This document shows, piece by piece, positions 40,783 to 51,463 of a stretch of DNA of 64,000 bases. A program made the translations under genes and the position numbers. The stretch covers positions 17,300,088 through 17,364,087 of the forward strand of contig OX375883.1 of assembly GCA_947359465.1 (NCBI GenBank), read 5' to 3'. The stretch comes from Metellina segmentata (taxonomy: Eukaryota; Arthropoda; Arachnida; Araneae; Tetragnathidae). Below the pieces are notes generated by a model. It ran no database searches. It saw only the letters and a list, made by a program, of their open reading frames with translations, and had not been told where the DNA came from. Position 1 is the stretch's first letter; every line of letters starts with the position of its first letter.

Positions 40783-41329
40783 AACAGAGAAAGAAATTCA
40801 AACCATTAAAGTTCAACAAAACATTTCATTTCCGGAGGCCCGTAAAATTGTTAATGATCGCACCCCGAAACCTGGAATATCTTACTCTTCAATAGTTAAA
40901 AAAACCTTCAAATCTAACTCTACTCAAACCGATGTAACTATATTTAAGCCATCTGACCAACATAAAACTTCATTGAACCAACCTTTAACGCCTTCTTTCT
41001 CTAAAGCATCAGCTACAACATCAACAAATACAAAAATCATAAACCAACCAAATCGACCTAAAAATACTTCTTTAAAAAGAGCCATATCACACACAACTGA
41101 ACAAAATAATATCAAAATAGCTAAAAGTACTTCTCAAACCTCTCTTCAGCCTGACGTTACATCCAGAAATTTCATAACTAATCCTTCTACCAGCGATCTC
41201 ATAAATCTTTATAACACTGAAAGCGATATTTCATCTGTAGAAGATGAGGACTTAGAGACTTCGCCACCCAAGTCCAAGAAGGATCTTCGGCAAGACAGAT
41301 CTCGTCCTAGGACGAGAAAACACAAGTAG
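40783..41329 (+). pseudogene. B5 ORF1, second part
   Basis: Continues from 34760 in the same frame: TEKEIQTIKVQQNISFPEAR to the basic end RSRPRTRKHK and the stop at 41329. The CA repeat near 41085 is short, so the frame is kept here, unlike B1. Confidence 0.9.
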
Positions 41330-41359
41330 TTTTCTCTTTTCTTTTATCCTTTATTTTTT

Positions 41360-44300
41360 ATGGCTTCCTTTCTTTCCTGGAACTGCCGGGGTTTTCGTCA
41401 AAAAATTGATGACGTAAAAGACATCATAAACAAACATAAGCCAGCTGCAATCGCCCTCCAGGAGACGTATCTAAAAAACGCCGATACCACCAACATTCGT
41501 CATTTCACTTTGTTTAGGAAGGATTACGACGATGGCCAAAGAGCATGTGGAGGTGTTGCATTGCTTACCTCCCATGACTTTCCAGTCACCCAAATTAACC
41601 TTACAACAAATCTCCAAGCTGTTGCGGTAAGACTTCATGTCAATATTCTAATTACAATATGTAATTTATACTTACCTCCTAACACCCATGTCGCCACTTC
41701 TGACTTAAATAATATAATAGATCAACTTCCACAACCATTCATCATACTTGGTGACCTAAATGGCCATCATATCCTCTGGAGCAGTTCAGACATTAATCGT
41801 AGAGGCAAGCAGATCGAAAAATTAATAACAGACAATGATTTATGCATCATGAATAACGGCCAACCTACTTACTTTCACTCACCTTCACTTACTTACCATT
41901 CAATAGATCTGGCAATTTGCACTCCTTCAATTTTACCATTTTGGACTTTTTCTGTGGATTCTTACCTCTACAATAGCGACCATTATCCTATAAAACTAAA
42001 ATATGCAGGCCAATACCAACCCCACACTGACAGCCAGTCCAACTATATTTTTGAAACTGCCAACTGGCCACTTTTTACTACCCTTGCAGACATTTCTAAC
42101 CTGGTAGAAAATGATAACATCGATGAAGTCACTGAAAAAATAACAGACATAATTATAGCTAGTGCTGACGCCTCAATTAAAAAAGTCAACAATAAGCCTA
42201 AAAAACAAAAGAAACCTTGGTGGAATGATGAATGTAGCGATGCGTATCGGAAGCAAAGGAGAGCCTGGAATATCTTTAATAGATATCCAACAAAAGAAAA
42301 TTTTATTATTTATAAAAAAACAAAAGCGGTATTTCGAAAAATTCAACGACTTAGTAAGAGGGGTTCTTGGATGAATTATGTAAACAGTATCAATAGTAAG
42401 ACCACAAGTAAGCAACTATGGAACAGGATTAAAAGAATTTCCGGTGTTTATCCCAATAGACAAATTCCTATTCTAGAACATAACAATCAAATATTATCGG
42501 CACCCAAAGACATAGCAAACACAATTGCTTCATGTCTTTCAGAAATATCCAGCTCCAACAACTACACTGAAAGTTTTAAGAAAATTAAAGTTGCATCTGA
42601 AAGGACTAAAGTTAATTTTACTTCAAACCGTACGTTATCTTATAATTGTGATTTTACTTTTTATGAATTGACAAAGGCTTTATCCTTAGTTCACAAATCA
42701 ACTCCTGGCCCAGACAATATTAGTTACGTTATGCTCAAACATCTCTCAAATAATTCTCTAAATAATCTCCTGAAATTTTATAACAGAATTTGGAACGAGC
42801 ACACTTTTCCGCAGTCATGGAGATATGCTACCATAATACCCATCCTGAAACCAAATAAAGATTCCAAGAGCCCCTCGAACTATCGTCCAATAGCCCTGAC
42901 AAGCTGCTTATGCAAAATTTTGGAAAAAATGGTCAACGCAAGGCTAATGTATATCTTAGAAAAAGATAAATGTCTCTCTCCACTTCAAAGTGGCTTTAGA
43001 AAAAATCGTTCTACCACTGACAATCTAGTCGCTTTCGAGACTGAAATTAGAAATGCTTTCGTTCAAAATAAACATCTCGTCTCGATATTTTTTGATATTG
43101 AAAAAGCGTACGATCGAACGTGGAGACATGGAATTTTAAAAGACATTTTTAACTATGACATAAGAGGAAATCTGCCTATTTTTATTCAAAATTTTTTAGA
43201 GAAACGATATTTTAAAGTACGGATTGGATCGATTTTTTCAGATGTTTTTACTCAAGAGGAGGGAGTACCACAAGGCAGTGTTTTAAGTGTGACTCTATTT
43301 ATTTTAAAAATTAACAACATTGTTTCTCAATTGCCTCCATCAGTTAAGGGTCTTATTTATGTTGACGATCTGCAAATTTCATGCGCAGCTAAAGACATTC
43401 GTTTAATAGAGAGACAACTTCAACAGGCAGTTAACAAAATCACTCATTGGACTAACAAAAATGGTTTCAGTTTCTCACCTTCAAAAACCGCGTGTGTTCA
43501 TTTTTGTAAAAAACGAAATCTTCATCTTGACCCTGAAATATTTTTCAAAGATATTTTAATTAATGTTGTGGACAATTTTAAATTTTTAGGCATCATATTT
43601 GACAAGAAGTTGACTTTTCAACCGCATATTTTAAATCTACGCAAACGTTGTGAAAAAGCTCTTAACATCTTACGAGTTTTATCTAAGTTATCATGGGGAT
43701 CTGACCGAGCTTGTCTTTTAAAAATATACAGAACTTTAATACGATCTAAATTAGATTACGGCTGCGTGGTGTATGGTTCAGCTAGAAAATCTGCTCTACT
43801 AACACTGAACACTATCCACCACACAGCTTTACGTTTATGTTCTGGGGCCTTTAGGACTTCACCCGTGAACAGCTTGTATGTAGACTCTTATGAACCTGCC
43901 CTGGACCTAAGGCGACAGTTGTTGTCCTTAGAATATTATTTTAGAATTTCCTCACTACCTCATCACCCATTGCATACCATTCATCACAGTCCATATTTGA
44001 AACGCCTTTATCAAGCAAAAACATCCTTCATCCCTACATTTCATTTAAGAATGCTGGATTTAATGGACGGATCCGAAATTTCTTCACTTGACGTCACCCA
44101 GAAAAAACTTTATTATTTCTCTCCTTGGTTTAATCATGATTTTGAATTTCAAAACCCATTCCAAAATTTCAATAAATCAGATACTTCTGATATTATCTAC
44201 CAACAACTATTTCAAAAACACATAGAACAATACTCTAATTTTATTCAAATTTTCACGGATGGGTCTAAAAGGGCAAACTACGTTGGAGCTGCGTTCACTA

Positions 44301-45040
44301 TTAATCACTCTGTTCACACTTTTAAACTTCATTCTTCATGTTCTGTTTTTACTTCTGAAATCATGGCCATATATAAAGCATTGGAATACATATCTGATCA
44401 TTGTCATAAAAACTGTATCATTTTCACTGATTCATTAAGCGTTTTACAGTCATTGAAACATCCTGATCATGACAGTCATCCCATTGTTTTAGAGTCGCTG
44501 AAAAAAATGTATCATCTTTCATCCAAAAATTTTAACTTGTTATTTTGTTGGGTTCCATCTCATGTTGGAATATCTGGAAATGAATTAGTTGACAAAGCCG
44601 CCAAATCGGCTGAAAATAATTTTAATCATACCATTCCTTATCATGACCTAAAATCTATCATTTACACATTTTTACAAGAAAAATGGCAGAACCAATGGAA
44701 TGATCAAACCGAAAACAAACTCCACCTTTTAAAACCAAATATAACTCAATGGCAGTCACCACCTTTAAGAAGACAGCAGGTAGTACTAACACGTCTCCGT
44801 ATTGGACATACGCGGATAACACACAGACACCTCCTCCTCGGAGAAGATCATCCCATTTGTAACTACTGCATTTGTCCACTTACTGTGAAACACATTTTAA
44901 TAGAGTGTTCTCATTTTAATTATCAACGTCTTAAATATTTTAATTCTTTTACCTTGACTTTAGAAGACATGGTTGGGGAGAATCCTCATCCAAATATTTT
45001 TAGCTTTTTACATGACATTGGTTTTATCCATCACATATAA
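41360..45040 (+). CDS. B5 ORF2: EEP endonuclease, RT, RNase H
   Basis: 1226 codons, open, same domains as B1 ORF2. The single visible difference is HHILWSSSD where other copies have HHILWGSSD, next to the endonuclease GDLNGHH loop. RT (IYVDDLQIS) and RNase H residues are intact. Its ORF1 partner is split by A2, so the copy as a whole is no longer autonomous. Starts 30 bases after the ORF1 stop. Confidence 0.95.
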   Translation: MASFLSWNCRGFRQKIDDVKDIINKHKPAAIALQETYLKNADTTNIRHFTLFRKDYDDGQRACGGVALLTSHDFPVTQINLTTNLQAVAVRLHVNILITICNLYLPPNTHVATSDLNNIIDQLPQPFIILGDLNGHHILWSSSDINRRGKQIEKLITDNDLCIMNNGQPTYFHSPSLTYHSIDLAICTPSILPFWTFSVDSYLYNSDHYPIKLKYAGQYQPHTDSQSNYIFETANWPLFTTLADISNLVENDNIDEVTEKITDIIIASADASIKKVNNKPKKQKKPWWNDECSDAYRKQRRAWNIFNRYPTKENFIIYKKTKAVFRKIQRLSKRGSWMNYVNSINSKTTSKQLWNRIKRISGVYPNRQIPILEHNNQILSAPKDIANTIASCLSEISSSNNYTESFKKIKVASERTKVNFTSNRTLSYNCDFTFYELTKALSLVHKSTPGPDNISYVMLKHLSNNSLNNLLKFYNRIWNEHTFPQSWRYATIIPILKPNKDSKSPSNYRPIALTSCLCKILEKMVNARLMYILEKDKCLSPLQSGFRKNRSTTDNLVAFETEIRNAFVQNKHLVSIFFDIEKAYDRTWRHGILKDIFNYDIRGNLPIFIQNFLEKRYFKVRIGSIFSDVFTQEEGVPQGSVLSVTLFILKINNIVSQLPPSVKGLIYVDDLQISCAAKDIRLIERQLQQAVNKITHWTNKNGFSFSPSKTACVHFCKKRNLHLDPEIFFKDILINVVDNFKFLGIIFDKKLTFQPHILNLRKRCEKALNILRVLSKLSWGSDRACLLKIYRTLIRSKLDYGCVVYGSARKSALLTLNTIHHTALRLCSGAFRTSPVNSLYVDSYEPALDLRRQLLSLEYYFRISSLPHHPLHTIHHSPYLKRLYQAKTSFIPTFHLRMLDLMDGSEISSLDVTQKKLYYFSPWFNHDFEFQNPFQNFNKSDTSDIIYQQLFQKHIEQYSNFIQIFTDGSKRANYVGAAFTINHSVHTFKLHSSCSVFTSEIMAIYKALEYISDHCHKNCIIFTDSLSVLQSLKHPDHDSHPIVLESLKKMYHLSSKNFNLLFCWVPSHVGISGNELVDKAAKSAENNFNHTIPYHDLKSIIYTFLQEKWQNQWNDQTENKLHLLKPNITQWQSPPLRRQQVVLTRLRIGHTRITHRHLLLGEDHPICNYCICPLTVKHILIECSHFNYQRLKYFNSFTLTLEDMVGENPHPNIFSFLHDIGFIHHI

Positions 45041-45179
45041 TTTCATATAGTATTTACTCATTATGTTTTGACTCATCTCATTTTATTATTATATTATGTA
45101 TCTGATTTTTATCTTGAGTTTGGCATAATATGTCCCAAGAGGACTCAATGCCACAAAACTAAATCCAATCCAATCCAAT
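45041..45179 (+). other. B5 3' UTR, hairpin 45121-45153 and CCAAT tail
   Basis: Same stem set as B2 (TGGCAT/ATGCCA, GTCC-CAAGA-GGAC), followed by ACAAAACTAAAT and CCAAT repeats up to 45179. Confidence 0.75.
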
Positions 45180-45193
45180 CCATCTCATGTTGG
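45180..45193. repeat. Right target-site duplication of B5
   Basis: CCATCTCATGTTGG, matching 33501-33514. Confidence 0.9.
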
Positions 45194-45664
45194 GATAGCA
45201 GGAAACGAGACTGTCGACAAAGCCGCCAAATCGGCCGTAAATAACATTGACCATACCATTCCTTATCGCGACTTAAAATCATTAATTTATAAATTTTCAG
45301 AAGAAAAATGGCAGAACGTTTGGAAAGAACAAACCGAGAACAAACTTCACTTTATTAAACCAAATATAACGCAATGGCAGTCACCAGATCAAAGACGGCA
45401 GCAGGTAATACTAACACGTCTCCGTATTGGACACACTAGGATCACCCATAGACACCTCCTCCTCGGAGAAGATCATCCCATTTGTAATTACTGCATTTGC
45501 CCACTAACAGTAAAACACATTTTAATTGACTGTTCTCATTTTAATAGGCAACGAATGATACATTTTAATTCTTATAACTTGACTTTAGAAGACATGATTG
45601 GAGAGAATCCTCATCCAAATATTTTTAACTTTTTACATGACATTGGTTTTATCCATCACATATA
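45194..45664 (+). pseudogene. B4 ORF2, last part (end of RNase H and C-terminal zinc motif)
   Basis: Resumes the frame left at 33514: GIAGNETVDKAAKSAVNN (last RNase H Asp), a linker, RLRIGHTRITHRHLLLGED and CNYCICPLTVKHILIDC, ending IGFIHHI-stop at 45664. No break is visible, so B4 ORF2 was probably open before B5 arrived. Confidence 0.88.
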
Positions 45665-45805
45665 ATTTTATGTAGTATTCATTCATTACATTTTGACTCA
45701 CCTCACTTTCTTGCTATATTATATATTTTATTTTTTATTTTGAGTTTGGCATAATATGTCCCAAGAGGACTCAATGCCACAAAATCCAATCCAATCCAAT
45801 CCAAT
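45665..45805 (+). other. B4 3' UTR, hairpin 45747-45779 and CCAAT tail
   Basis: Standard family-B terminal hairpin, then ACAAAAT and about four CCAAT units up to the duplication at 45806. Confidence 0.75.
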
Positions 45806-45817
45806 CCTTTGTACTTT
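45806..45817. repeat. Right target-site duplication of B4
   Basis: CCTTTGTACTTT, identical to 26444-26455. Confidence 0.9.
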
Positions 45818-45823
45818 ATTTTT

Positions 45824-47046
45824 ATGGCTTCATTCCTTTCCTGGAACTGCCGTGGTTTTCGTCAAAAAATTCATGATGTCAAAGACATCATAAACAAAAA
45901 CAAGCCAGCTGCAATCGCCCTCCAGGAGACCTATTTAAGAAGCAATGATTCCACCAACATTCACTATTTCACTATATTCAGAAAAGATTACGATGATGGC
46001 CATAGAGCTTGTGGAGGTGTTGTATTGCTTACCTCCCATGACTTTCCAGTAACTCAAATTAACTTAAAAACAAATCTGCAAGCTCTTGCTGTAAGACTTC
46101 ACGTAAATATTTTAATAACAATATGCAATTTATACTTACCTCCTAACACCCATATCGCCACTTCTGACCTAAATAATTTAATAGATCAACTTCCACAACC
46201 ATTCATCATACTTGGTGACCTAAATGGCCATCATATCCTCTGGGGCAGTTCAGACATTAATCAAAGAGGCAAACAAATTGAGAAACTAATAACGGACAAT
46301 GATTTGTGTATAATGAATAACGGCCAACCTACTTACTTTCACTCACCTTCACATACTTACCATTCAATAGATCTGGCAATTTGCACACCTTCAATTTTAC
46401 CATTTTGGACCTTTTCTGTGGATCCTTACCTTTACAATAGTGACCATTATCCAATTAAACTTAAATATGAAGGCCAATACCAACCTCACTCTGTCAGCCA
46501 AACTAACTATATATTTGAAACTGCCAACTGGCCACTCTTTACTAGCCTCGCAGATATTTCAAACGCAGTAGAAATTGGTGACATCGATGAAGTAACTTTA
46601 AAAATAACAGATACAATTATAGCAAGTGCTGACGCTTCCATTAAAAAAGTCATTAATAGGCCTAAAAAACAAAAGAAACCTTGGTGGAATGAGGATTGTA
46701 GCTGTGCTTATCGGAAACAGAGGAAAGCCTGGAATATCTTCAATAGATATCCAACAAGTGAAAACTATATTTTTTATAAAAAAACAAAAGCTGCCTTTCG
46801 AAAAATACAACGACGTAGTAAGAGGGATTCTTGGATGAGTTATGTCAATAATATAAATAGTAAAGTTACAAGTAAACAATTATGGAACAGAATTAAAAGA
46901 ATATCCGGTGTTTACCCCAATAGACAAATCCCGATTCTAGAATGCAATAACCAAGTACCATCAGCACCCAAAGATATAGCAAACGCAATTGCTTCATGCC
47001 TTTCTGAAATATCCAGCTCCACTAACTACTCTGAAAGTTTTAAAAA
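45824..47046 (+). pseudogene. B3 ORF2, endonuclease part
   Basis: Starts MASFLSWNCRGFRQKIHD and covers the complete endonuclease (QETYL, GDLNGHHILWGS, NSDHYPI) and the linker to YSESFK. At 47046 the B6 insertion replaces the continuation, which is found at 48148. Confidence 0.88.
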
Positions 47047-48147
47047 CTTGACTTCACTTGACGTCACCCAGAAAAAACTGTATGATTTCTCTCCTTGGTT
47101 TAATCATTATTTTAAATTCCAAAACCCGTTCGAAAATTTCAATAAAGCAGACACTTCGGATATTATATACAAACAACTTTTTCAAAAACATTTAGAAAAT
47201 TACTCTAATTTCATTCATATTTATACGGACGGATCTAAAAGGGCAAACTATGTTGGAGCTGCGTTCACTATTAATCACTCTGTTATCAGTTTTAAACTTC
47301 ATTCTTCATGTTCTGTTTTTACTTCTGAAATCATGGCCATATATAAAGCATTATAATATATATCGGATCATTCTCATAAAAAATGTATTATTTTTACAGA
47401 TTCATTAAGTGTTTTACAGTCATTGAAGAATCCTATTCATTCCAGTCATCCCGTTGTTTTAGAGTCATTAAAAAGAATTTATCATCTTTCATCAAAAGAC
47501 TTTAAGTTAATATTTTGTTGGATCCCATCTCATGTTGGGATATCAGGCAATGAAATAGTTGATCATGCCGCCAAATCGGCAGTAAATAACATCGACCATA
47601 CCATCCCTTATCGTGATTTAAAAACCAGTATTTACGAGTTTTTGGAAGAGAAATGGCAGAGCGAATGGAGTGATCAAACGGAGAACAAACTCCGCGCTAT
47701 TAAATCAAACATAACTCAATGGCAGTCACCACTTTTAAGAAGACAACAGGTAATAATAACACGCCTCCGCATTGGACATACTAGGATCACCCATAGACAC
47801 CTCCTCCTCGGAGAAGATCATCCCATTTGTAATTACTGCATTTGCCCACTAACAGTAAAACACATTTTAATTGAATGTTCTCATTTTAATAGGCAACGAC
47901 TGATACATTTTAATTCTTATAACTTGACTTTAGAAGACATGATTGGAGAGAATCCTCATCCAAATGTTTTTAACTTTTTACATGACATTGGTTTTATCCA
48001 TCACATATAATTTTATGTAGTATTCATTCCTTACATTTTGACTCGCCTCACTTTCTTGCTATATTATATTTTTTATTTTTTATCTTGAGTTTGGCATAAT
48101 ATGTCCCAAGAGGACCCAATGCCACAAAATCATATCCAATCCAATCC
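47047..48147 (+). mobile_element. 5'-truncated LINE B6 in B3 ORF2, no target-site duplication
   Basis: Contains only the end of a family-B ORF2, the 3' UTR with hairpin (48092-48124) and a short CCAAT tail. The host reads GTTTTAAAAA before it and ATTAAAATTGC after it; compared with B7 (58206-58230) at most one A is lost and nothing is duplicated. The start shows ACTTGAC twice within 14 bases, a small template slip or filler. The features fit an endonuclease-independent or repair-linked insertion. Confidence 0.85.
47054..48010 (+). pseudogene. B6 ORF2 C-terminal fragment (RNase H and zinc motif)
   Basis: Reads SLDVTQKKLYDFSPWFNHYF, TDGSKRANYVGAAF, TSEIMAIYKAL, then an in-frame TAA (47354-47356) where others have GAA. 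It continues with FTDSLSVLQSL, GNEIVDHAAKSA and CNYCICPLTVKHILIEC to IGFIHHI-stop. A single nonsense codon is seen. Confidence 0.88.
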
Positions 48148-50196
48148 ATTAAAATTGCATCTGAAAAGAATAAAGTTAATTTCACTTCAAACCGTATATT
48201 ATCATATAATTGTGATTTTACTTTTCCCGAATTGACAAAGGCTTTATCCTTAGTTCACAAATCAACTCCTGGGCCAGATAATATCAGTTACATCATGCTT
48301 AAACATTTATCAAATAGTTCTCTAAATAACCTCTTGAAATTTTACAACAGAATTTGGACCGAACACACTTTTCCGCAGTCATGGAGGTATGCCAATATAA
48401 TTCCCATATTGAAACCAAATAAAGACTCCAGGAATCCTTCGAACTACCGTCCAATAGCCCTGACAAGCTGCCTATGCAAAATTTTAGAAAAGATGGTCAA
48501 CGCGAGATTAATTTATATTTTAGAAAAAGAAAAATGTCTGTCTCCACTTCAAAGTGGTTTTAGAAAATGTCGATCCACTATTGACAACTTGGTCGCTCTC
48601 GAGATCGAAATACGTAACGCTTTTGTGCAAAATAAGCATCTCGTCTCGATTTTTTTCGATATCGAAAAGGCCTACGATCGTACATGGCGTCATGGAATTT
48701 TAATGGATATTTTTAATAATGATATTAGAGGAAATCTGCCGATTTTTATTCAAAATTTTTTAGAAAAAAGGTATTTTAAGGTAAGGATTGGATCTATTTT
48801 CTCGGATGTTTTTATACAAGAGGAAGGAGTACCACAAGGCAGTGTTTTAAGTGTAACTTTATTTATTTTAAAAATTAACAATATTGTTTCCCAATTGCAT
48901 CCATCAGTTAAGGGCCTTATATACGTTGACGATCTGCAAATTTCATGCGCAGCTAAAGACATTCGCTTAATAGAGAGATAACTACAACAGGCCGTTAACA
49001 AAATAACTAATTGGACAAATGAAAATGGATTCAGTTTTTCACCTTCGAAAACTGCATGTGTTCATTTCTGCAAAAAACGAAATCTTCATCTTGACCCTGA
49101 AATATATTTCAAAGATATTTTAATTAATGTTGTGGACAATTTTAAATTTTTAGGCATCATATTGGACAAGAAGTTGACTTTTCAACCGCATATTTTAAAT
49201 CTACGCAAACGTTGCGAAAAGGCTCTTAACATCTTACGAGTTTTAGCAAAATTATCATGGGGATCCGATCGAACTTGCCTTTTAAAAATATATAGAGCAT
49301 TAATACGATCAAAATTAGATTACGGCTGCGTGGTGTATGGTTCAGCAAGAAAATCTGCTCTTCAAACCCTGAACACTATTCACCACACAGCTTTACGTTT
49401 ATGTTCTGGTGCCTTCAGGACTTCACCCGTAAGCAGCTTATATGTGGACAATTTTGAACCTTCTCTGGACTTGAGGCGACATTTGTTGTCCTTAGAATAT
49501 TATTTTAGAATTTCCTCAATCCCTCATCACCCATTGCATACCATTCATCACAGTCCGTATTTAAAACGCCTCTATCAAGCTAAAACATCCTTCATCCCTA
49601 CATTTCACTTAAGAATGCTAGATTTGATGAACGGATCCGAACTTTGTTCACTTCACGTCACCCAGAAAAAACTTTATTATTTCTCTCCTTGGTTTAATCA
49701 TTATTTTGAATTTCAAAACCCGTTCCAAAATTTTAATAAAGCAGATACCTCTGATATTATTTACAAACAGCTTTTTCAAAACCATATAGAAAAATACACA
49801 AATTTTATACAAGTTTACACGGACGGATCGAAAAGGGCAAACTATGTTGGAGCTGCGTTCACTATTAATGATTCCATTCACAGTTTTAAACTTCATTCTT
49901 CATGTTCTGTTTTTACTGCTGAAATAATGGCCATTTTTAAAGCATTAGAAAATATATCTGATCATTGTCATAAAAAATGTATCATTTTCACAGACTCATT
50001 AAGCGTTTTACAATCATTGAAACATCCTGATCATGACAGTCATCCCATTGTTTTAGAGTCATTAAAAATAATTTATAATCTAACATCCAAAAATTTTAAA
50101 TTAATATTTTGCTGGATTCCATCTCACGTTGGGATATCAGGAAATGAGATTGTCGACCGCGCCGCCAAATCGGCCGTAAATCATATTTGTCATACC
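48148..50196 (+). pseudogene. B3 ORF2, RT to RNase H part
   Basis: Resumes after B6 (KIASEKNKVNFTSNRILSYN). RT motifs FFDIEKAYDRTW, GVPQGSVLSVTLF and IYVDDLQIS are present, then a nonsense TAA at 48979-48981 (LIER-stop, CAA to TAA). The same frame goes on through the thumb (KFLGIILDKKLTF), RNase H (YTDGSKRAN, TAEIMAIFKAL, FTDSLSV, NEIVDRAAK) to VNHICHT, where B7 begins. The remainder is at 60804. Confidence 0.88.
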
Positions 50197-51434
50197 CTAC
50201 TTCTCCTTCAGTGGAGCACCTTACAAACGAAAACAATGAACAAAATACATCAGTACAAAAATTTTTTATTATTAAAAGTAATGAAGGAAATCTGAAAACA
50301 ATATCAGCAATTTTACTTCACAAAACTATATTAGGTATGATTGGGGAAACAAAAAACATTAAAAAAACTCTAGCAGGAGATATACTTGTAGAAGTTTCAA
50401 ATAGAACGCAGGCTTCAAATATACAAAATATAAAATTCATTGGCCCAATAGCAGTGACTGTTGCACCACATAAAACATTGAACTCATCAAGAGGCGTTAT
50501 ATCCGAATCTGATTTAGTACATGACACCGAACAAGATATTTTAGAATCCCTGTCCAATCAATCTGTAATCAATGTTAGACGAATCACAATTCAAAGAAAC
50601 GGTCAAAGAATACCCACCAAGCACTTAATACTAACTTTCAATACACCAAGTCTACCTAAACATGTTAAAATAGCTTATATTAATTGCCCAGTTCGACCTT
50701 TCATACCTAACCCAGTTCGTTGTTTCAAATGCCAAAGATTCGGTCATTCTTTCATGGCTTGCCGTGGCAAAGAGACCTGTGCAAAATGCTCCAGTACTGA
50801 TCATAAGACCGATATCTGTACATCATCGTCCCTTTGCTGTGTAAACTGCAAAGGTGACCATCCAGCTTTTGCCAGGTCTTGCCCTAAATTCCAAATTGAA
50901 AAAGAAATCCAAACTATTAAAGTACAGCAAAATATTTCATTTCCTGAGGCCCGAAAAATTGTAAATGATCGCACCCCGAAACCTGGAATATCGTACTCTT
51001 CAATAGTAAAAAAAACTTTCAAAACTAACGGAACTCAAACCGATGCAACTATTTTTAAGCCTTCTGCCCAACATAAAACTTCAACGAACCAACCTATAAC
51101 GCCTCTTTTTTCTAAAGCATCAGCTACAACCTCAACAAATACAAAACACATAAATCAACCAAATCGATCTACAAATACTTCTTTAAAAAGAGCCATATCA
51201 TCGGAACAAAACAATATTAAAATAGCTAAAAGTACTTCTCAAACCTCTCTTCAACCTGACGTTTCATCCAGAAATATATTAACTAATCCTTCTACGAGTG
51301 ACCTTATTAATCTTTACAACACCGAAAGTGATATTTCCTCTGTAGAGAGTGATGGCTTGGATACTTCGCCACCCAAGTCCAAGAAGGATCTTCGGCAAGA
51401 CAGATCTCGTCCTAGGACGAGAAAACACAAGTAG
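50197..51434 (+). pseudogene. B7 first ORF1, without start codon
   Basis: Begins at PTSPSVEHLTNENNEQ, six residues into the protein as judged from B2. The frame is open into B3 sequence with no ATG nearby. Everything after that is open: three knuckles (CFKCQRFGHSFMAC and following) and the basic end RSRPRTRKHK. About 51195-51340 matches B4 ORF1 rather than B2, unlike the flanks. Confidence 0.88.
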
Positions 51435-51463
51435 TTTTTCTTTTCTTTTATCCTTTATTTTTT

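Larger units (their letters stand above)
33515..45179 (+). mobile_element. LINE B5 (family B), inserted in B4 RNase H, carrying A2
   Basis: 5' module at 33515, ORF1 split by A2, ORF2 open, hairpin 45121-45153, CCAAT tail to 45179, 14-15-bp duplications. It is nearly identical to B1 throughout, so one is a recent copy of the other or both share a recent parent. Before A2 arrived both ORFs appear to have been open. Confidence 0.92.
26456..45805 (+). mobile_element. LINE B4 (family B), inserted between ORF1 and ORF2 of B3; carries the piggyBac remnant and B5
   Basis: The 5' module begins at 26456 and the tail ends at 45805, with 12-bp duplications in the ORF1-ORF2 spacer of B3. Pieces: 5' UTR 26456-26839 and 28866-29022, ORF1 29023-30276, ORF2 30306-33514 and 45195-45664, then hairpin and tail. 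The piggyBac remnant splits the leader and B5 splits the RNase H. Without those two insertions both ORFs look open. Confidence 0.9.

Noticed and set aside
45789..45807. CCAAT repeats as promoter CCAAT boxes
   Set aside because: They form the 3' tails of family-B LINEs directly before the duplications.
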